A stretch of 45,914 nt of DNA from Nitrospira sp. (GCA_018242725.1 JAFEBI010000025.1:1-45914); one strand, 5' to 3'; shown: positions 35,140-44,033, counted from the stretch's first letter. Translations and numbers: made by a program. The notes: generated from the sequence alone by a model not told the origin.

Positions 35140-35824
35140 GCTCGTCCCGCTCCTCTTCATGGGCGTGCTTGCCCCACGTATCGTAATGAATCAGCCGATC
35201 CACTGAAATCCGCTCTCGCCACCCCGCCGTCTCCAAATCAGGAGCCTGCTCAAACTTTGAGACATAGCCCAAGCATAGATAGGCCAGAATCGTTACTGAT
35301 TTTGGAACACCTATCACTCGCTTCAACGCCTCATGATCAAGAATACTGACCCAACCGACACCGATTCCTTCAGCTCTGGCCGCAAGCCAAAGATTTTGAA
35401 CGGCACAACAGGTACTGTATAAATCCATGGCGCGCACCGTGGAACGACCAAGCACATCACGACCGCCACGCCTCCGACTACAGGTCACACACAGATTGAT
35501 CGACGCTTCTTCGATCCCCTCCAGTTTCAAGCGTCGGTAGAGATCGCCCTTCTGACCTGTATAACGGCGCGCAGCTTCCGTATTGGCTTCAACGAATAGC
35601 CGCTTCACTGCTTGTTTGGTTGTGGACTTGCGAATCACCACAAAATCCCACGGCTGCATAAAGCCGACCGATCCAGCATGATGCGCTGCCGTCAATAACC
35701 GCCTGATCACCGGTTCAGGGATGGGCGTCGGCAGAAAGTTTCGACGCACGTCACGGCGTTCGAAAATCGCCCGATAGACGGCCGCTCGCTCAGAATCTGA
35801 AAATCGTCCTTGTGCTCGACTCAT
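35024..35824 (-). CDS. bluB: 5,6-dimethylbenzimidazole synthase with an extended C-terminus
   Basis: 266 residues. BluB is a nitroreductase-fold enzyme that breaks FMNH2 with O2 to make dimethylbenzimidazole, so its presence implies aerobic life. FERRDVRRNFLP near 21-32, VGFMQPWDFVVI at 53-64, RSTVRAMDLYSTCCAVQNLWLAARAEGIGVGWVS near 127-160 are family-defining. Known BluB proteins end soon after the text corresponding to YDTWGK (about 213-219). Here about 47 more residues rich in E, H, R, Q and S continue, entirely over the start of the adenosyltransferase gene. That looks like a lost stop. The Shine-Dalgarno AGAGGA sits unusually close to the ATG at 35824. Confidence 0.92.
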   Translation of the reverse strand: MSRAQGRFSDSERAAVYRAIFERRDVRRNFLPTPIPEPVIRRLLTAAHHAGSVGFMQPWDFVVIRKSTTKQAVKRLFVEANTEAARRYTGQKGDLYRRLKLEGIEEASINLCVTCSRRRGGRDVLGRSTVRAMDLYSTCCAVQNLWLAARAEGIGVGWVSILDHEALKRVIGVPKSVTILAYLCLGYVSKFEQAPDLETAGWRERISVDRLIHYDTWGKHAHEEERDEHENHKSVHQNGRRGKNQTRRRATGVEGQSSSRGLRHRR

Positions 35825-35845
35825 TCCTCTAACTACTCAGCTTAT

Positions 35846-36052
35846 TCATTGACCTTCCGGCAGCGATTGCGGCCCTCGCTCACCCGTTGCAATTTTTCCT
35901 AAGCAGACCGGACAGAGACAATCCTGATATCGAGCGGCAATCCAGTCCATCTGCTGTTCTGTAATTCCCAACTTCCCACACCAGCACTGGTATCCCTCAC
36001 ACTGAAAGGGATTCCCGCAAGCTTCACAAGTCTTCTGTACCGGCCCTCTCAT
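35846..36052 (-). CDS. Small cysteine-rich CWC protein
   Basis: 68 residues, ATG 36052 with GGTGAG upstream and only three bases after the cbiA stop, so it is in the operon. Eight Cys: 9, 12, 18, 23, 25 (a Cys-Trp-Cys at 23-25), 45, 47 and 50, arranged to bind one or two zinc ions or another metal. This matches the cysteine-rich CWC family of unknown function. Position between cbiA and bluB suggests a link to corrinoid handling, cobalt or metal delivery. Function not established. Confidence 0.8.
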   Translation of the reverse strand: MRGPVQKTCEACGNPFQCEGYQCWCGKLGITEQQMDWIAARYQDCLCPVCLGKIATGERGPQSLPEGQ

Positions 36053-36055
36053 CGC

Positions 36056-37435
36056 TCACCGTTGGCAAATCGTGTTATACGCACTGGAGATCAATGCTCC
36101 GGCCATACGCGGCTGACTGGCAAAATGCAGATGCGCATAGAGCCCCAATACATTATTGACCATGAGTCCGTCAGACCCCTGACACTCCCCCTCTGCACCT
36201 CTCACCGTCGCAGCATAGGTGAGGGAGCCTTTCGGGATCAACGAAGAATAATGAAATTCATGCCCCCGCGCAGCGAGGCCTGTTGGTCCAATCACACAAG
36301 GTTGTGTCAATTCGATCGCGCGGTACCCCAGGGTCATCCGCTTGCTCTGCATGGTCGCTTCCGCCGAGAACAACCCAACCATCTCATGCAGGATGCCATT
36401 GGAATCCATGATGCCCTCTGTGAGATACATCATCCCGCCACACTCCGCGTAGATACTCCCGCCACTCTCAGCGAATCGACGGATCGCCTGTTTCATCGGC
36501 CTATTGGCCGCTAACGCCGCACCATGCAGTTCAGGATACCCTCCGCCGAAATACAATAGTCCAAGATCATCTGGAAGCACCGCGTCATGGAGCGGAGAAA
36601 ATGAGACCAATTCGCCCCCGTTGGCTTCAAGCAGTTCGAGATTGTCAGGATAGTAGAAACAAAAGGCTGCATCCTGCGCCACACCGATCCGTACCGTTTT
36701 CGTAGCTGGTTGAGCAACAGGATCGACGGTGAAGGGGAACGGCGCACACGACTTCGCGAGCTCTTCAAGACCCTCCAGATCAACAGTGTCCTGCACCAGC
36801 CTGGCAAGCCGCTGGTACAGACCAGGAACTTGTTCGTCATCTGGCATCACGAGACCCAAGTGCCGATCGGCAATCGTCACAGAGGGATCAGGACGCAGAT
36901 AGCCGAGAGGAGTGACATCCGTCTCTTGCTCGATGGCGGCCTTGAGCAGCTTGTAATGCCCGTCATTCCTGACACGATTGAACAGCACACCGGCCACACG
37001 TACAGCCGGATCGAACTGTGCGTAACCCACCACCATGGCTGCAGCAGAACGAGCCATCGCGCTGCCGTCGACAATCAGCAGAACCGGCGCCTCCAACTGC
37101 TTGGCTAATTCCGCTGTGCTGCCGATGTCATTCACTGGCGAGCTCCCATCGAAGAGGCCCATCATTCCTTCGATAATCGAGAGATCTGCATCGGCAGCTG
37201 CCCGCATAAAAATCTGTCGGTTCAGATCCGCCCCCAGTATCCATCCATCCAAATTCCGTGACGGCACACCGGCAGCTGCCGTATGGTGGCCGGCATCGAT
37301 GAAATCCGGTCCTCCTTTAAATGGCTGGACACGGCGACCCCGCTCACGCAAGGCCGCCAGAATCGCCAACGTCGCCGTTGTCTTGCCGACACCGCTTGCT
37401 GTTCCCGCAATCACCAATCGTGGAAATGCGTTCAT
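36056..37435 (-). CDS. cbiA: Cobyrinic acid a,c-diamide synthase
   Basis: 459 residues, the normal length. It amidates the a and c side chains of cobyrinate with glutamine and ATP. P-loop GTASGVGKTT at 11-20, PFKGGPDFIDAGHH near 39-52, SIIEGMMGLFDG near 85-96 and the C-terminal glutaminase with YAECGGMMYL (around 330-340). Its presence alongside cobQ, without any corrin-ring genes in the window, means either that cobyrinate is made elsewhere in the genome or that this works in salvage. The ATG is 6 bases after the btuB stop. Confidence 0.96.
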   Translation of the reverse strand: MNAFPRLVIAGTASGVGKTTATLAILAALRERGRRVQPFKGGPDFIDAGHHTAAAGVPSRNLDGWILGADLNRQIFMRAAADADLSIIEGMMGLFDGSSPVNDIGSTAELAKQLEAPVLLIVDGSAMARSAAAMVVGYAQFDPAVRVAGVLFNRVRNDGHYKLLKAAIEQETDVTPLGYLRPDPSVTIADRHLGLVMPDDEQVPGLYQRLARLVQDTVDLEGLEELAKSCAPFPFTVDPVAQPATKTVRIGVAQDAAFCFYYPDNLELLEANGGELVSFSPLHDAVLPDDLGLLYFGGGYPELHGAALAANRPMKQAIRRFAESGGSIYAECGGMMYLTEGIMDSNGILHEMVGLFSAEATMQSKRMTLGYRAIELTQPCVIGPTGLAARGHEFHYSSLIPKGSLTYAATVRGAEGECQGSDGLMVNNVLGLYAHLHFASQPRMAGALISSAYNTICQR

Positions 37436-37441
37436 GCGTCT

Positions 37442-39478
37442 TCAGATCGGAAGGTCATAATTAATTCGTACGCCGCCGAAGATGGATCGGATTGGAGTAC
37501 CGAAGAACAAAATTTCTTCGTATTTCTCATTGAAGATGTTGTCGAAACGAATGTAGGCCTGCATATACTTCGTCACGTCATAGCTGGCGGACAAATTCCA
37601 GACGAGGAATGATGGAATTGGATTGCTGTTCCCCACATTGTTAAACCGTTCCCCGACATATCGCCCTTCCAGATTGGCTCGTAATGCCTCGATCGGTTGA
37701 TAGCTGAGAATGGCTGACCATTGGTTAAGCGGCCATTTCGGAACGCGAGTGCTCTGGCCATTCTTGAAATTTTCTGTATCCGTGTACGTATAGTGAATCA
37801 GCAAATCCAGATTTTTGGCCCAAGGCTGGTCCCGATACAAATGCAATTTGACGGTTGCCTCGAAGCCTCTTGCGGTTGCAAGACCGACGTTCAGCGCACA
37901 GAAGTTTGCTCCAAACGCTCCTGTTCCGCAAGCGATAGGATCTTGAGCAGAAAGAATGAGATCCCGATATCGGGTCCAGAAATATCCCACACTGACGGTC
38001 CCTCGATCATTCGGCAGCGTCTGTTCGATGGCCGCATCCAATCCCTGACTTCTCTCCGGCTTCAAGTTGGGGTTGCCGAAATTCGGGAAAAACAGCTGGT
38101 TGATCGTCGGAGCACGAAAGCCGGTTGAATAGCTCCCGCGCAACTTCGTGCCAGTTTCCTTGACCAAATACCCGCCGGTCACTCGATAGGTCGTTGCGCT
38201 CCCGAAAACATTGTATTCGTCCTGCCGAACGCCTGCCGTTGCAAACAGACGATCCCAAAGATTTAATTGCGCTTCGCCAAATCCTGCATGGCTGCTGAGA
38301 GTCTTATTTGAAAATGTAGGTGTCTGAAGCAACAGATCGGTGTTATCGCCTTTCTGCTCACGAAATTGATACCCTCCAGTCAGTAACAAGGGTTTACCAA
38401 CTTGAATGTTGTGCTGCCATTCCAACCGATTACTGGTTGTCTCGATCCGCGAATTGAACGGGGAACCGAGTGGTCCCGTCGCTCCAGTCACCACATTTTG
38501 TTCGATGGTTCCCCCATAACTGACGAGCGATTCGGTCGCTCTCGATAAGGTGAGCTGTTGCGACCACCACGTCGTGATCGGTTGTGAATAGTTGCCCGAG
38601 AAGACATATTGCGAGCTTCGTGATCGTGCCCCCAATACATCGGCCGGGTCAGAGGCGAATGTAACGGGGTTGAATGTAAATCCGTCGAAATTCACACCGC
38701 CACGCAACCATCGAAAACTAAACTCCAGGCGTCCGTCTTTAGGAAGATCGGCTCCAAGCCGAACCGATCCTTGCCAGTTATGATAACCATCACGCTCCGT
38801 TGCGCCTCGCCGATAATTGATCGCTGAAAAACCGGCCGTATCCAACCGAGTGATCGAAGCGGAAAAATCGATGGGCCCCTTCTTGCCGGCCAGACTTCCC
38901 CCTTCTCGAATCGTGTTGAATGATCCGTACTCGGCAAATGCGGACACATTGGGTTTGTCACGGCCGCGCTTGGTGGTGATATTGATGACGCCACCCATGG
39001 CATCCGAGCCCCACAGCATGCTTTGGTTTCCTCGTAGAACCTCAATCCGTTCTATATTGTCCGATGTCAAGTTGGCAAAGTCATAGTTGCCGATGGTAGC
39101 ACTATTGACAATCGCACCGTCTATCAATACAAGCGTCTGCTCAGGTGTTCCTCCGCGCATCCGTACGTCCACACTGGTGCCAAACCCTCCGCTCTGGTTG
39201 ACGGACAGACCCTGTGCCCAACGTAACGCTTCCGCAACGGTTTTAACTTTCCGCTGTTGCATCTCTTCGCCGGTGATGACTTCTACGGCGCTTGTGACTT
39301 GTTTGGTTGGAATGGGAGTTTTTGTCGCACTCACCACAACATCAGGAGCCTCAACGGTTTCCTGCTGATCAGCCATGGCAATGTCCTGAGCACATACGGA
39401 AGGGGGGGGAGCACTCAAACACGCAGAAAAGACACCGACAGCACAAACACGTACGACATAGCGACACACGCGATGCAT
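37442..39478 (-). CDS. btuB: TonB-dependent cobalamin receptor
   Basis: 678 residues from ATG 39478, with AAAGGGAGG about 5 bases upstream; 30 upstream codons in frame belong to the riboswitch leader. A signal peptide (RYVVRVCAVGVFSACLS) ends near 30. A TonB box-like PDVVVSATKT lies at about 45-54, then the plug domain with VDVRMRGGTPEQTLVLIDG and IERIEVLRGNQSMLWGSDAMGGVINI. A 22-strand-type barrel ends in INYDLPI, with a hydrophobic C-terminus, though the last residue is Ile rather than Phe. The cobalamin assignment rests on the riboswitch and operon. Substrate could include other corrinoids. Confidence 0.92.
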   Translation of the reverse strand: MHRVCRYVVRVCAVGVFSACLSAPPPSVCAQDIAMADQQETVEAPDVVVSATKTPIPTKQVTSAVEVITGEEMQQRKVKTVAEALRWAQGLSVNQSGGFGTSVDVRMRGGTPEQTLVLIDGAIVNSATIGNYDFANLTSDNIERIEVLRGNQSMLWGSDAMGGVINITTKRGRDKPNVSAFAEYGSFNTIREGGSLAGKKGPIDFSASITRLDTAGFSAINYRRGATERDGYHNWQGSVRLGADLPKDGRLEFSFRWLRGGVNFDGFTFNPVTFASDPADVLGARSRSSQYVFSGNYSQPITTWWSQQLTLSRATESLVSYGGTIEQNVVTGATGPLGSPFNSRIETTSNRLEWQHNIQVGKPLLLTGGYQFREQKGDNTDLLLQTPTFSNKTLSSHAGFGEAQLNLWDRLFATAGVRQDEYNVFGSATTYRVTGGYLVKETGTKLRGSYSTGFRAPTINQLFFPNFGNPNLKPERSQGLDAAIEQTLPNDRGTVSVGYFWTRYRDLILSAQDPIACGTGAFGANFCALNVGLATARGFEATVKLHLYRDQPWAKNLDLLIHYTYTDTENFKNGQSTRVPKWPLNQWSAILSYQPIEALRANLEGRYVGERFNNVGNSNPIPSFLVWNLSASYDVTKYMQAYIRFDNIFNEKYEEILFFGTPIRSIFGGVRINYDLPI

Positions 39479-39482
39479 GACA

Positions 39483-39503
39483 ACCTCCCTTTGACTCGAA
39501 GGG
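39483..39503 (-). promoter_or_regulatory. Hairpin covering the btuB Shine-Dalgarno
   Basis: On the minus strand CCCTT, a seven-base loop and AAGGG pair, the right arm being the first bases of the btuB Shine-Dalgarno AAAGGGAGGT. It lies just after the cobalamin riboswitch and can hide the ribosome site, consistent with translational control by B12. Confidence 0.5.
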
Positions 39504-39521
39504 TGTGAATGTTTCCCGTCC

Positions 39522-39690
39522 GTTGGGTCTCCTGACTTGCGGATCATCGTTTCCCTGCGCCTTCCCATGCGTTGAAACGCACAGCGGCATAGAGCAGAGT
39601 CACTCCCCGCTTACAGTGGCGGCACCGTGATGGAATTGCACCATCTTCCCCGGCACTGACGGCCTATCTTGTTCTAAACGCTAGCCTCCT
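39522..39690 (-). promoter_or_regulatory. Cobalamin riboswitch in the btuB leader
   Basis: Conserved aptamer elements in order on the minus strand: GATGGTGCAATTCCATC, then the core GTGCCGCCACTGTAA (39611-39625 on the plus strand), GGAGTGACT, and the 3' box AAGTCAGGAGACC (around 39525-39538). These are the hallmark segments of cobalamin riboswitches. It ends some 45 bases before the btuB start, beside a Shine-Dalgarno hairpin. The 5' boundary is approximate. Confidence 0.9.
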
Positions 39691-39783
39691 TTACGTTGCA
39701 TCCACCGGATGCGACAGAAAAATGAACTGCGCCTTTTCCAATCTGGCACAAACTCTCCCCTACACCTTAGTTGCTGAACCGAG

Positions 39784-40554
39784 CTAGCCGCGTAAGTAGT
39801 CGGCACGAAGGTGGGATGAGCTTGGTACCATACCGGAGAAGTCCCAGTCAAACGTGAGGACTGCCGATCGGTCCGATGTATGAGACAACAACCGTTCACC
39901 GTTCTTCACGACTAAACTCGGCGCCTTCCAAAAGTCGAGTGTCTCCTCTGCACCCGTTCGATTGCAGACGATCAACGGAAGTCCTGTTTCATGACTTCGC
40001 TGCTCCCATTCCCCGTTCGGACCGTGAAGGCCTGGCCCCCATGACGCGGGCGACACGAACATTTGTGCGCCTTCAAATTTCAGCGCTCGCGCAATATCAG
40101 ACGTATAGGCGTCGCTGCACACGAGAAGACCGACCCTGATCCCGTCGCACTCGATCGGATCGGCACGGTCACCTGGGCTCGACCATGAGCGTGAATCACT
40201 CACGACATTGATCTTGCGATGTCGCCCTACAATCTCACCCGTCGGGCCGATGACAAAAACCGAGTTATAGAACCGCCTGCCTTCTCGCTCCGGACAACCG
40301 AGAAACACGGTTCGTTTCAACGTTCCGGCCAGCTTGCAGACCTGTTGCATCCACGAGTCGGGTTGCGGTTGGATCCAATCGGAGCCGACGACGTGGGCAA
40401 ACTGCAGTCCACACACCGCAAGCTCCGGCGTCACGATCCAGCGAGCGCCGACTGCGGCGGCATGTTTGATCGCCTCGACGATGACGTATCGGTTCCGATC
40501 AATGGCCCCGGGAACCGTCTCAAGATGAAGCAGCGCGATTTTGCCTGTCCTCAT
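39784..40554 (-). CDS. Nitrilase-superfamily carbon-nitrogen hydrolase in the B12 uptake operon
   Basis: 256 residues from ATG 40554, with GGAG 6 bases upstream and one base after the btuD stop; ATG 40566 is an alternative. The nitrilase triad is present: E44 in TPELAVCG, K114 in RHRKINVV and C146 in LLVCSDAY. The superfamily hydrolyses nitriles or amides, or transfers acyl groups. Here it is the last gene of the riboswitch-controlled btuF-btuC-btuD unit, so B12 should repress it. No signal peptide, so cytoplasmic. The substrate is unknown; a corrinoid side-chain amide or a lower-ligand related amide is only a hypothesis. Confidence 0.88.
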   Translation of the reverse strand: MRTGKIALLHLETVPGAIDRNRYVIVEAIKHAAAVGARWIVTPELAVCGLQFAHVVGSDWIQPQPDSWMQQVCKLAGTLKRTVFLGCPEREGRRFYNSVFVIGPTGEIVGRHRKINVVSDSRSWSSPGDRADPIECDGIRVGLLVCSDAYTSDIARALKFEGAQMFVSPASWGPGLHGPNGEWEQRSHETGLPLIVCNRTGAEETLDFWKAPSLVVKNGERLLSHTSDRSAVLTFDWDFSGMVPSSSHLRADYLRG

Positions 40555-40555
40555 A

Positions 40556-41458
40556 TCATGCTCCATCGGGCATACACCGTCCAGGAAGCGTCACCCGCGG
40601 CAGCCCGGTCCCCGGATGTCGGTCTACCAACACCCGGCATCGATACACCGATTCCAACGTCCCTTGTTCAATCACTTGCTCAGGACAACCCAGCCGTACG
40701 ACTCGTCCTTGATCCAATAAGAGGATCCGGTCGCAATATTGGCTGACAAGATTCAAGTCATGCGAGATAAGGATCACCGTCAAGCCGCCCTCTGCCTTCA
40801 ATCGGCAGAGCACCGAACCGATTTCAACCTGATGTTGGAGATCGAGAAAGGCAGTCGGCTCATCAAGCAACAGAACTCGTGGTGTCTGAGCCAAGGCTCG
40901 CGCAATCAGCGTCCGCTGCCGTTCCCCTCCGGAAAGATCCGTCACCGCACGCTGTGCCAAGTGGACGACATCCATCGTCAGCATGACTTCCTCGGCAATG
41001 GCCACATCCTCTCCACTTTCCCATCCGCATGCAGTTCCCCATCGATCTCGAGGACGATGAGGAAATCGCCCCATTAAGACCGTTTCCGCAACCGTAAAGG
41101 GAAAGAGCTGCTGTGTATCTTGTGGTACCACTCCGACGACACGAGCGATTTCGTCTTGCCGCATTCCCGTCAGATCTCGGCCGAACAATGTAACGCCGCC
41201 TTGCTGTGGACTGGCAAGTCGCGCCAATAGTTTCAGCAAGGAGGTCTTTCCCGACCCATTAGGCCCCACGATACCCAGCACTTCCCCTTCGGCAACCTGA
41301 AAGGACAGGTCATCGAGAATCCACTTATTATTCATGGATTCCGTTGACTGATACCGAAACCGAAGAGACTGCACTTCATAAGCGTAACATGGTTTGACCA
41401 CGCTCGTCGCACAACACTGGTCAAGCCCATCAGATTGACCGTCACGCACCCCACTCAT
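40556..41458 (-). CDS. btuD: Corrinoid ABC transporter ATP-binding protein
   Basis: 300 residues from ATG 41458, which overlaps the btuC stop by four bases (ATGA). Walker A GPNGSGKT at 65-72, Q-loop near VVPQDTQQ, signature LSGGERQRTLIARAL and Walker B VLLLDEPTAFLD, then a switch His in ILISHDLN. Assigned to FepC/BtuD-type import ATPases. The first 25 residues (Cys-rich, with DQCCATSV) are an extension not seen in typical members. It powers the BtuC permease. Confidence 0.93.
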   Translation of the reverse strand: MSGVRDGQSDGLDQCCATSVVKPCYAYEVQSLRFRYQSTESMNNKWILDDLSFQVAEGEVLGIVGPNGSGKTSLLKLLARLASPQQGGVTLFGRDLTGMRQDEIARVVGVVPQDTQQLFPFTVAETVLMGRFPHRPRDRWGTACGWESGEDVAIAEEVMLTMDVVHLAQRAVTDLSGGERQRTLIARALAQTPRVLLLDEPTAFLDLQHQVEIGSVLCRLKAEGGLTVILISHDLNLVSQYCDRILLLDQGRVVRLGCPEQVIEQGTLESVYRCRVLVDRHPGTGLPRVTLPGRCMPDGA

Positions 41459-42603
41459 GCCAAACGATCCTTGCGCCAAAGCAGGAGATAGACGAAGAAT
41501 GGCCCGCCGGCCAGTGCGGTGATGATGCCGACCGGAATTTCCGTGGGCGCGATCAATGTCCGCGCCATCGTATCGGCACCCATAAGAAAGGTGCCGCCAA
41601 CCAGCGCCGACGCAGGAAGGAGCAGACGATGATCGGCGCCGATGGCCAGCCGCACGGCATGAGGCACCACCATCCCGATAAACCCGATCATGCCGCTGAC
41701 GGACACCACCGCACCGGTGACCAACGCCGTCAAGATGAAGATGGAGCGCTTTGCCTGTTCTGTATCGATACCAAGCGTGCGAGCCGTATCTTCTCCGAGT
41801 GCCAAGATATTCAAAGCACGCATCTGTCTGAAGAGGAGAATCAGACTGATCGAAAGATAGACCAGCACCCCAACGAGCCCACTGTAGGTAGGAGACGTGA
41901 GTGTCCCCATCAACCAGGCCATCATGCCATACGAACGATTTGGATCGAGGATCGACGTAATGAACATAATCAAGGCGGAGAAGATGGCGTTCAAAATCAC
42001 TCCGGTCAACAGTAAGCTATGAATCGGTAAGCGTTCAGCACTGGTCGCCGTTCGATAGACAATCACCAACGCCATGATCCCTCCGGCAAATCCACAGGCC
42101 GGCAAGGCAGCCTCCGCAAGAAACGTAGTCCCGGCTCCACACAACACACCCAGTGCAGCACCAAGCGCCGCCCCGCTGGAGACACCAAGCACATAGGGAT
42201 CTGCCAAGGGATTTCGTAACAAGGCCTGTAACACGACACCCACCGACGCTAACGAGCACCCCACCAAGAATCCCAACAACACCCGCGGAAGTCGAATCTG
42301 GAGCAAGATCGTGCGTGTGATATCGGCTGCAGCGTCGTCCGTTCCGGACTGGTCGTTTGTCATCGCACTTATCAACAGGCGGAGCATCTCGCCGTAGGCA
42401 ATCGGTTGAGCTCCGAAGTGAAGACAGACCAAGCTCACGGCGACCGTCGTCAGACTCAACGCTCCAAGTATCAGGATCAAGCGAGAACGGGTAAGGATGG
42501 CCCCTTGGACAACGCTGCCGCGAGCTGAGACCGCAAAGCCTTGTCCGTTAGACAACCGGTCGGCACAGGAACGTGGAGACCCTGTGGCTGACGGCTGCCT
42601 CAC
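41455..42603 (-). CDS. btuC: Corrinoid ABC transporter permease, FecCD family
   Basis: 382 residues from GTG 42603; a TTG at 42642 is in frame but runs back into btuF, and later starts inside the first 40 residues are possible. FecCD permeases have ten helices. Typical stretches: RLPRVLLGFLVGCSLASVGVVLQALLRNPLADPYVLGVSSGAALGA in pattern, GMIGFIGMVVPHAVR, and GGPFFVYLLLWRKDRLA at the end. About 35-40 N-terminal residues before the first helix (LILILGALSLTT) look like a cytoplasmic extension. It works with BtuF and BtuD. Confidence 0.92.
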   Translation of the reverse strand: MRQPSATGSPRSCADRLSNGQGFAVSARGSVVQGAILTRSRLILILGALSLTTVAVSLVCLHFGAQPIAYGEMLRLLISAMTNDQSGTDDAAADITRTILLQIRLPRVLLGFLVGCSLASVGVVLQALLRNPLADPYVLGVSSGAALGAALGVLCGAGTTFLAEAALPACGFAGGIMALVIVYRTATSAERLPIHSLLLTGVILNAIFSALIMFITSILDPNRSYGMMAWLMGTLTSPTYSGLVGVLVYLSISLILLFRQMRALNILALGEDTARTLGIDTEQAKRSIFILTALVTGAVVSVSGMIGFIGMVVPHAVRLAIGADHRLLLPASALVGGTFLMGADTMARTLIAPTEIPVGIITALAGGPFFVYLLLWRKDRLA

Positions 42604-42610
42604 ATGAGCC

Positions 42611-43615
42611 TCATGGATGGGGTACGGAGGAACCGGGACCAAACAATTCCGGATGAATCGCCCGGACGAGCTGCTCTAGTCCCTCAATGACGCGAGGCCC
42701 GGGACGATTCAGAATATTCGACGAGACTTCGTGAAATCTCTGCTGTTTGACTGCTGAGAGGGAATCCCAACGCCGCCACTGCTGCTGTTCGCTTCGCGGC
42801 ACCGTTTCGACCTCACCGCTCGGGAAAATCAGCACCTCCGGATCTTCTTTGAGCACAGTTTCCATGCTCAGCCGTGGATAGGCGACACCCGCCTGAGCAG
42901 CGACGTTGACTCCTCCTGCAAGGCCGATCATCTGGTGGATAAAGCTTCCCGGCCCGACACTAATCAACGGCTGGCTGTTCAAAACATACAGGACTCGTTT
43001 CGCAGGGAGAGTCTCCACTTTGAGCTTGAGCTCGGTCATTCGTTGACGCATGCGCTGTGTGACGTCATTCGCAGCCGAGGTTTTCTCAAACATTGTTCCC
43101 AAGGTGTGGATCTGAAGGGGGATGTCCTCTAAGGTTTTGGCATCAAGGACAAATAAAGGAATTTTTAACTGCTCGAGTTTTGCCTGGACGTCAGGGCGGA
43201 GAAAGTCTTTGGGTGCGAGCACCATGTCTGACCGCAAAGCAATGATGGTTTCCACATTAGGATTCGCATAGCCCACCTTGGCCTTCGTTTGCGCACCGGC
43301 CGGATAATCACAAAACTCCGTGACTCCGACGATCCGGTCCTCCAAGCCAAGTGCGAACAGCATCTCTGTGATGCTCGGGGCCAACGACACCACACGGGCC
43401 GGCGGCTTGGCCAGATAGATGCGTCGCCCGACATCATCGACAAACGCCCGTGATGAGACGTGGGCCATGAACGGCATGCCGGTCAAGATGCCCTGTTGTC
43501 GTCGTTTCATCACACCAAGATCTCCTTCACCACATTCGGCAGACCGTGAATCAAGTACAGTGAGTCCGGCTAGAATCAAAGCCGCCAGAATCAGATACGG
43601 TTGGCTCCATCGCAT
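42611..43615 (-). CDS. btuF: Periplasmic corrinoid-binding protein
   Basis: 334 residues from ATG 43615, with GAGGA about 11 bases upstream. Signal peptide (PYLILAALILAGLTVLDSRSA, cleavage near 25-30). The binding-protein core begins VVSLAPSITEMLFALGL, then IVGVTEFCDYPAGAQTKAKVGYANPNVE, typical of BtuF-like ABC substrate-binding proteins. It hands corrinoid to BtuC. First gene after the second cobalamin riboswitch. Confidence 0.93.
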   Translation of the reverse strand: MRWSQPYLILAALILAGLTVLDSRSAECGEGDLGVMKRRQQGILTGMPFMAHVSSRAFVDDVGRRIYLAKPPARVVSLAPSITEMLFALGLEDRIVGVTEFCDYPAGAQTKAKVGYANPNVETIIALRSDMVLAPKDFLRPDVQAKLEQLKIPLFVLDAKTLEDIPLQIHTLGTMFEKTSAANDVTQRMRQRMTELKLKVETLPAKRVLYVLNSQPLISVGPGSFIHQMIGLAGGVNVAAQAGVAYPRLSMETVLKEDPEVLIFPSGEVETVPRSEQQQWRRWDSLSAVKQQRFHEVSSNILNRPGPRVIEGLEQLVRAIHPELFGPGSSVPHP

Positions 43616-43714
43616 CAATAGAAAAAATCCTCAAGGCCTGAACAGACCCTGAGGATTGCACCCGCTTCTTCATCCTCACCCGTTCCCCAGCCTCGAGGGA
43701 ACCACGGTCATCTC

Positions 43715-43933
43715 TTCGAGCAGGTCTTCTGGCTCATGGTTCTCCCTACTCCCCGTGCCTTCCCATCTACCACGCGAAGCGTCACTCGTTGTTCGTGAAG
43801 CGTTACAATCAAAACTTTCACGAAACACTCATCACGAGATGCGTTTCACGTGCAAGACAGTGGCATCAACGGGTTTCGTCCCCATTTACAGCGGCGGGAC
43901 CGCGAGGGCTTCGACCCTCTTCCCTTGCTCGAA
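43715..43933 (-). promoter_or_regulatory. Cobalamin riboswitch upstream of btuF, with an enlarged peripheral arm
   Basis: P1 is formed by TTCGAGC (minus strand, plus coordinates 43927-43933) with GCTCGAA (43715-43721), exactly complementary. Inside are the core GCCGCTGTAA (43886-43895), GATGCCACTGT (around 43857-43867), and the 3' box GAGCCAGAAGACC (around 43723-43735). About 100 bases between the last two hold several inverted repeats (TTTCGTGAAA, CTTCACGAAC and relatives), longer than in most members. It precedes btuF by about 100 bases. Confidence 0.88.
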
Positions 43934-44033
43934 GGCTCCCACGCAGAGCACAATAGGAGAGGGGTGGAGAAGTTGTCAAGATCGGCAAGCTTGCGTCTCC
44001 ATCGCCCAATACATCATGAGAAGAATCAGATGC

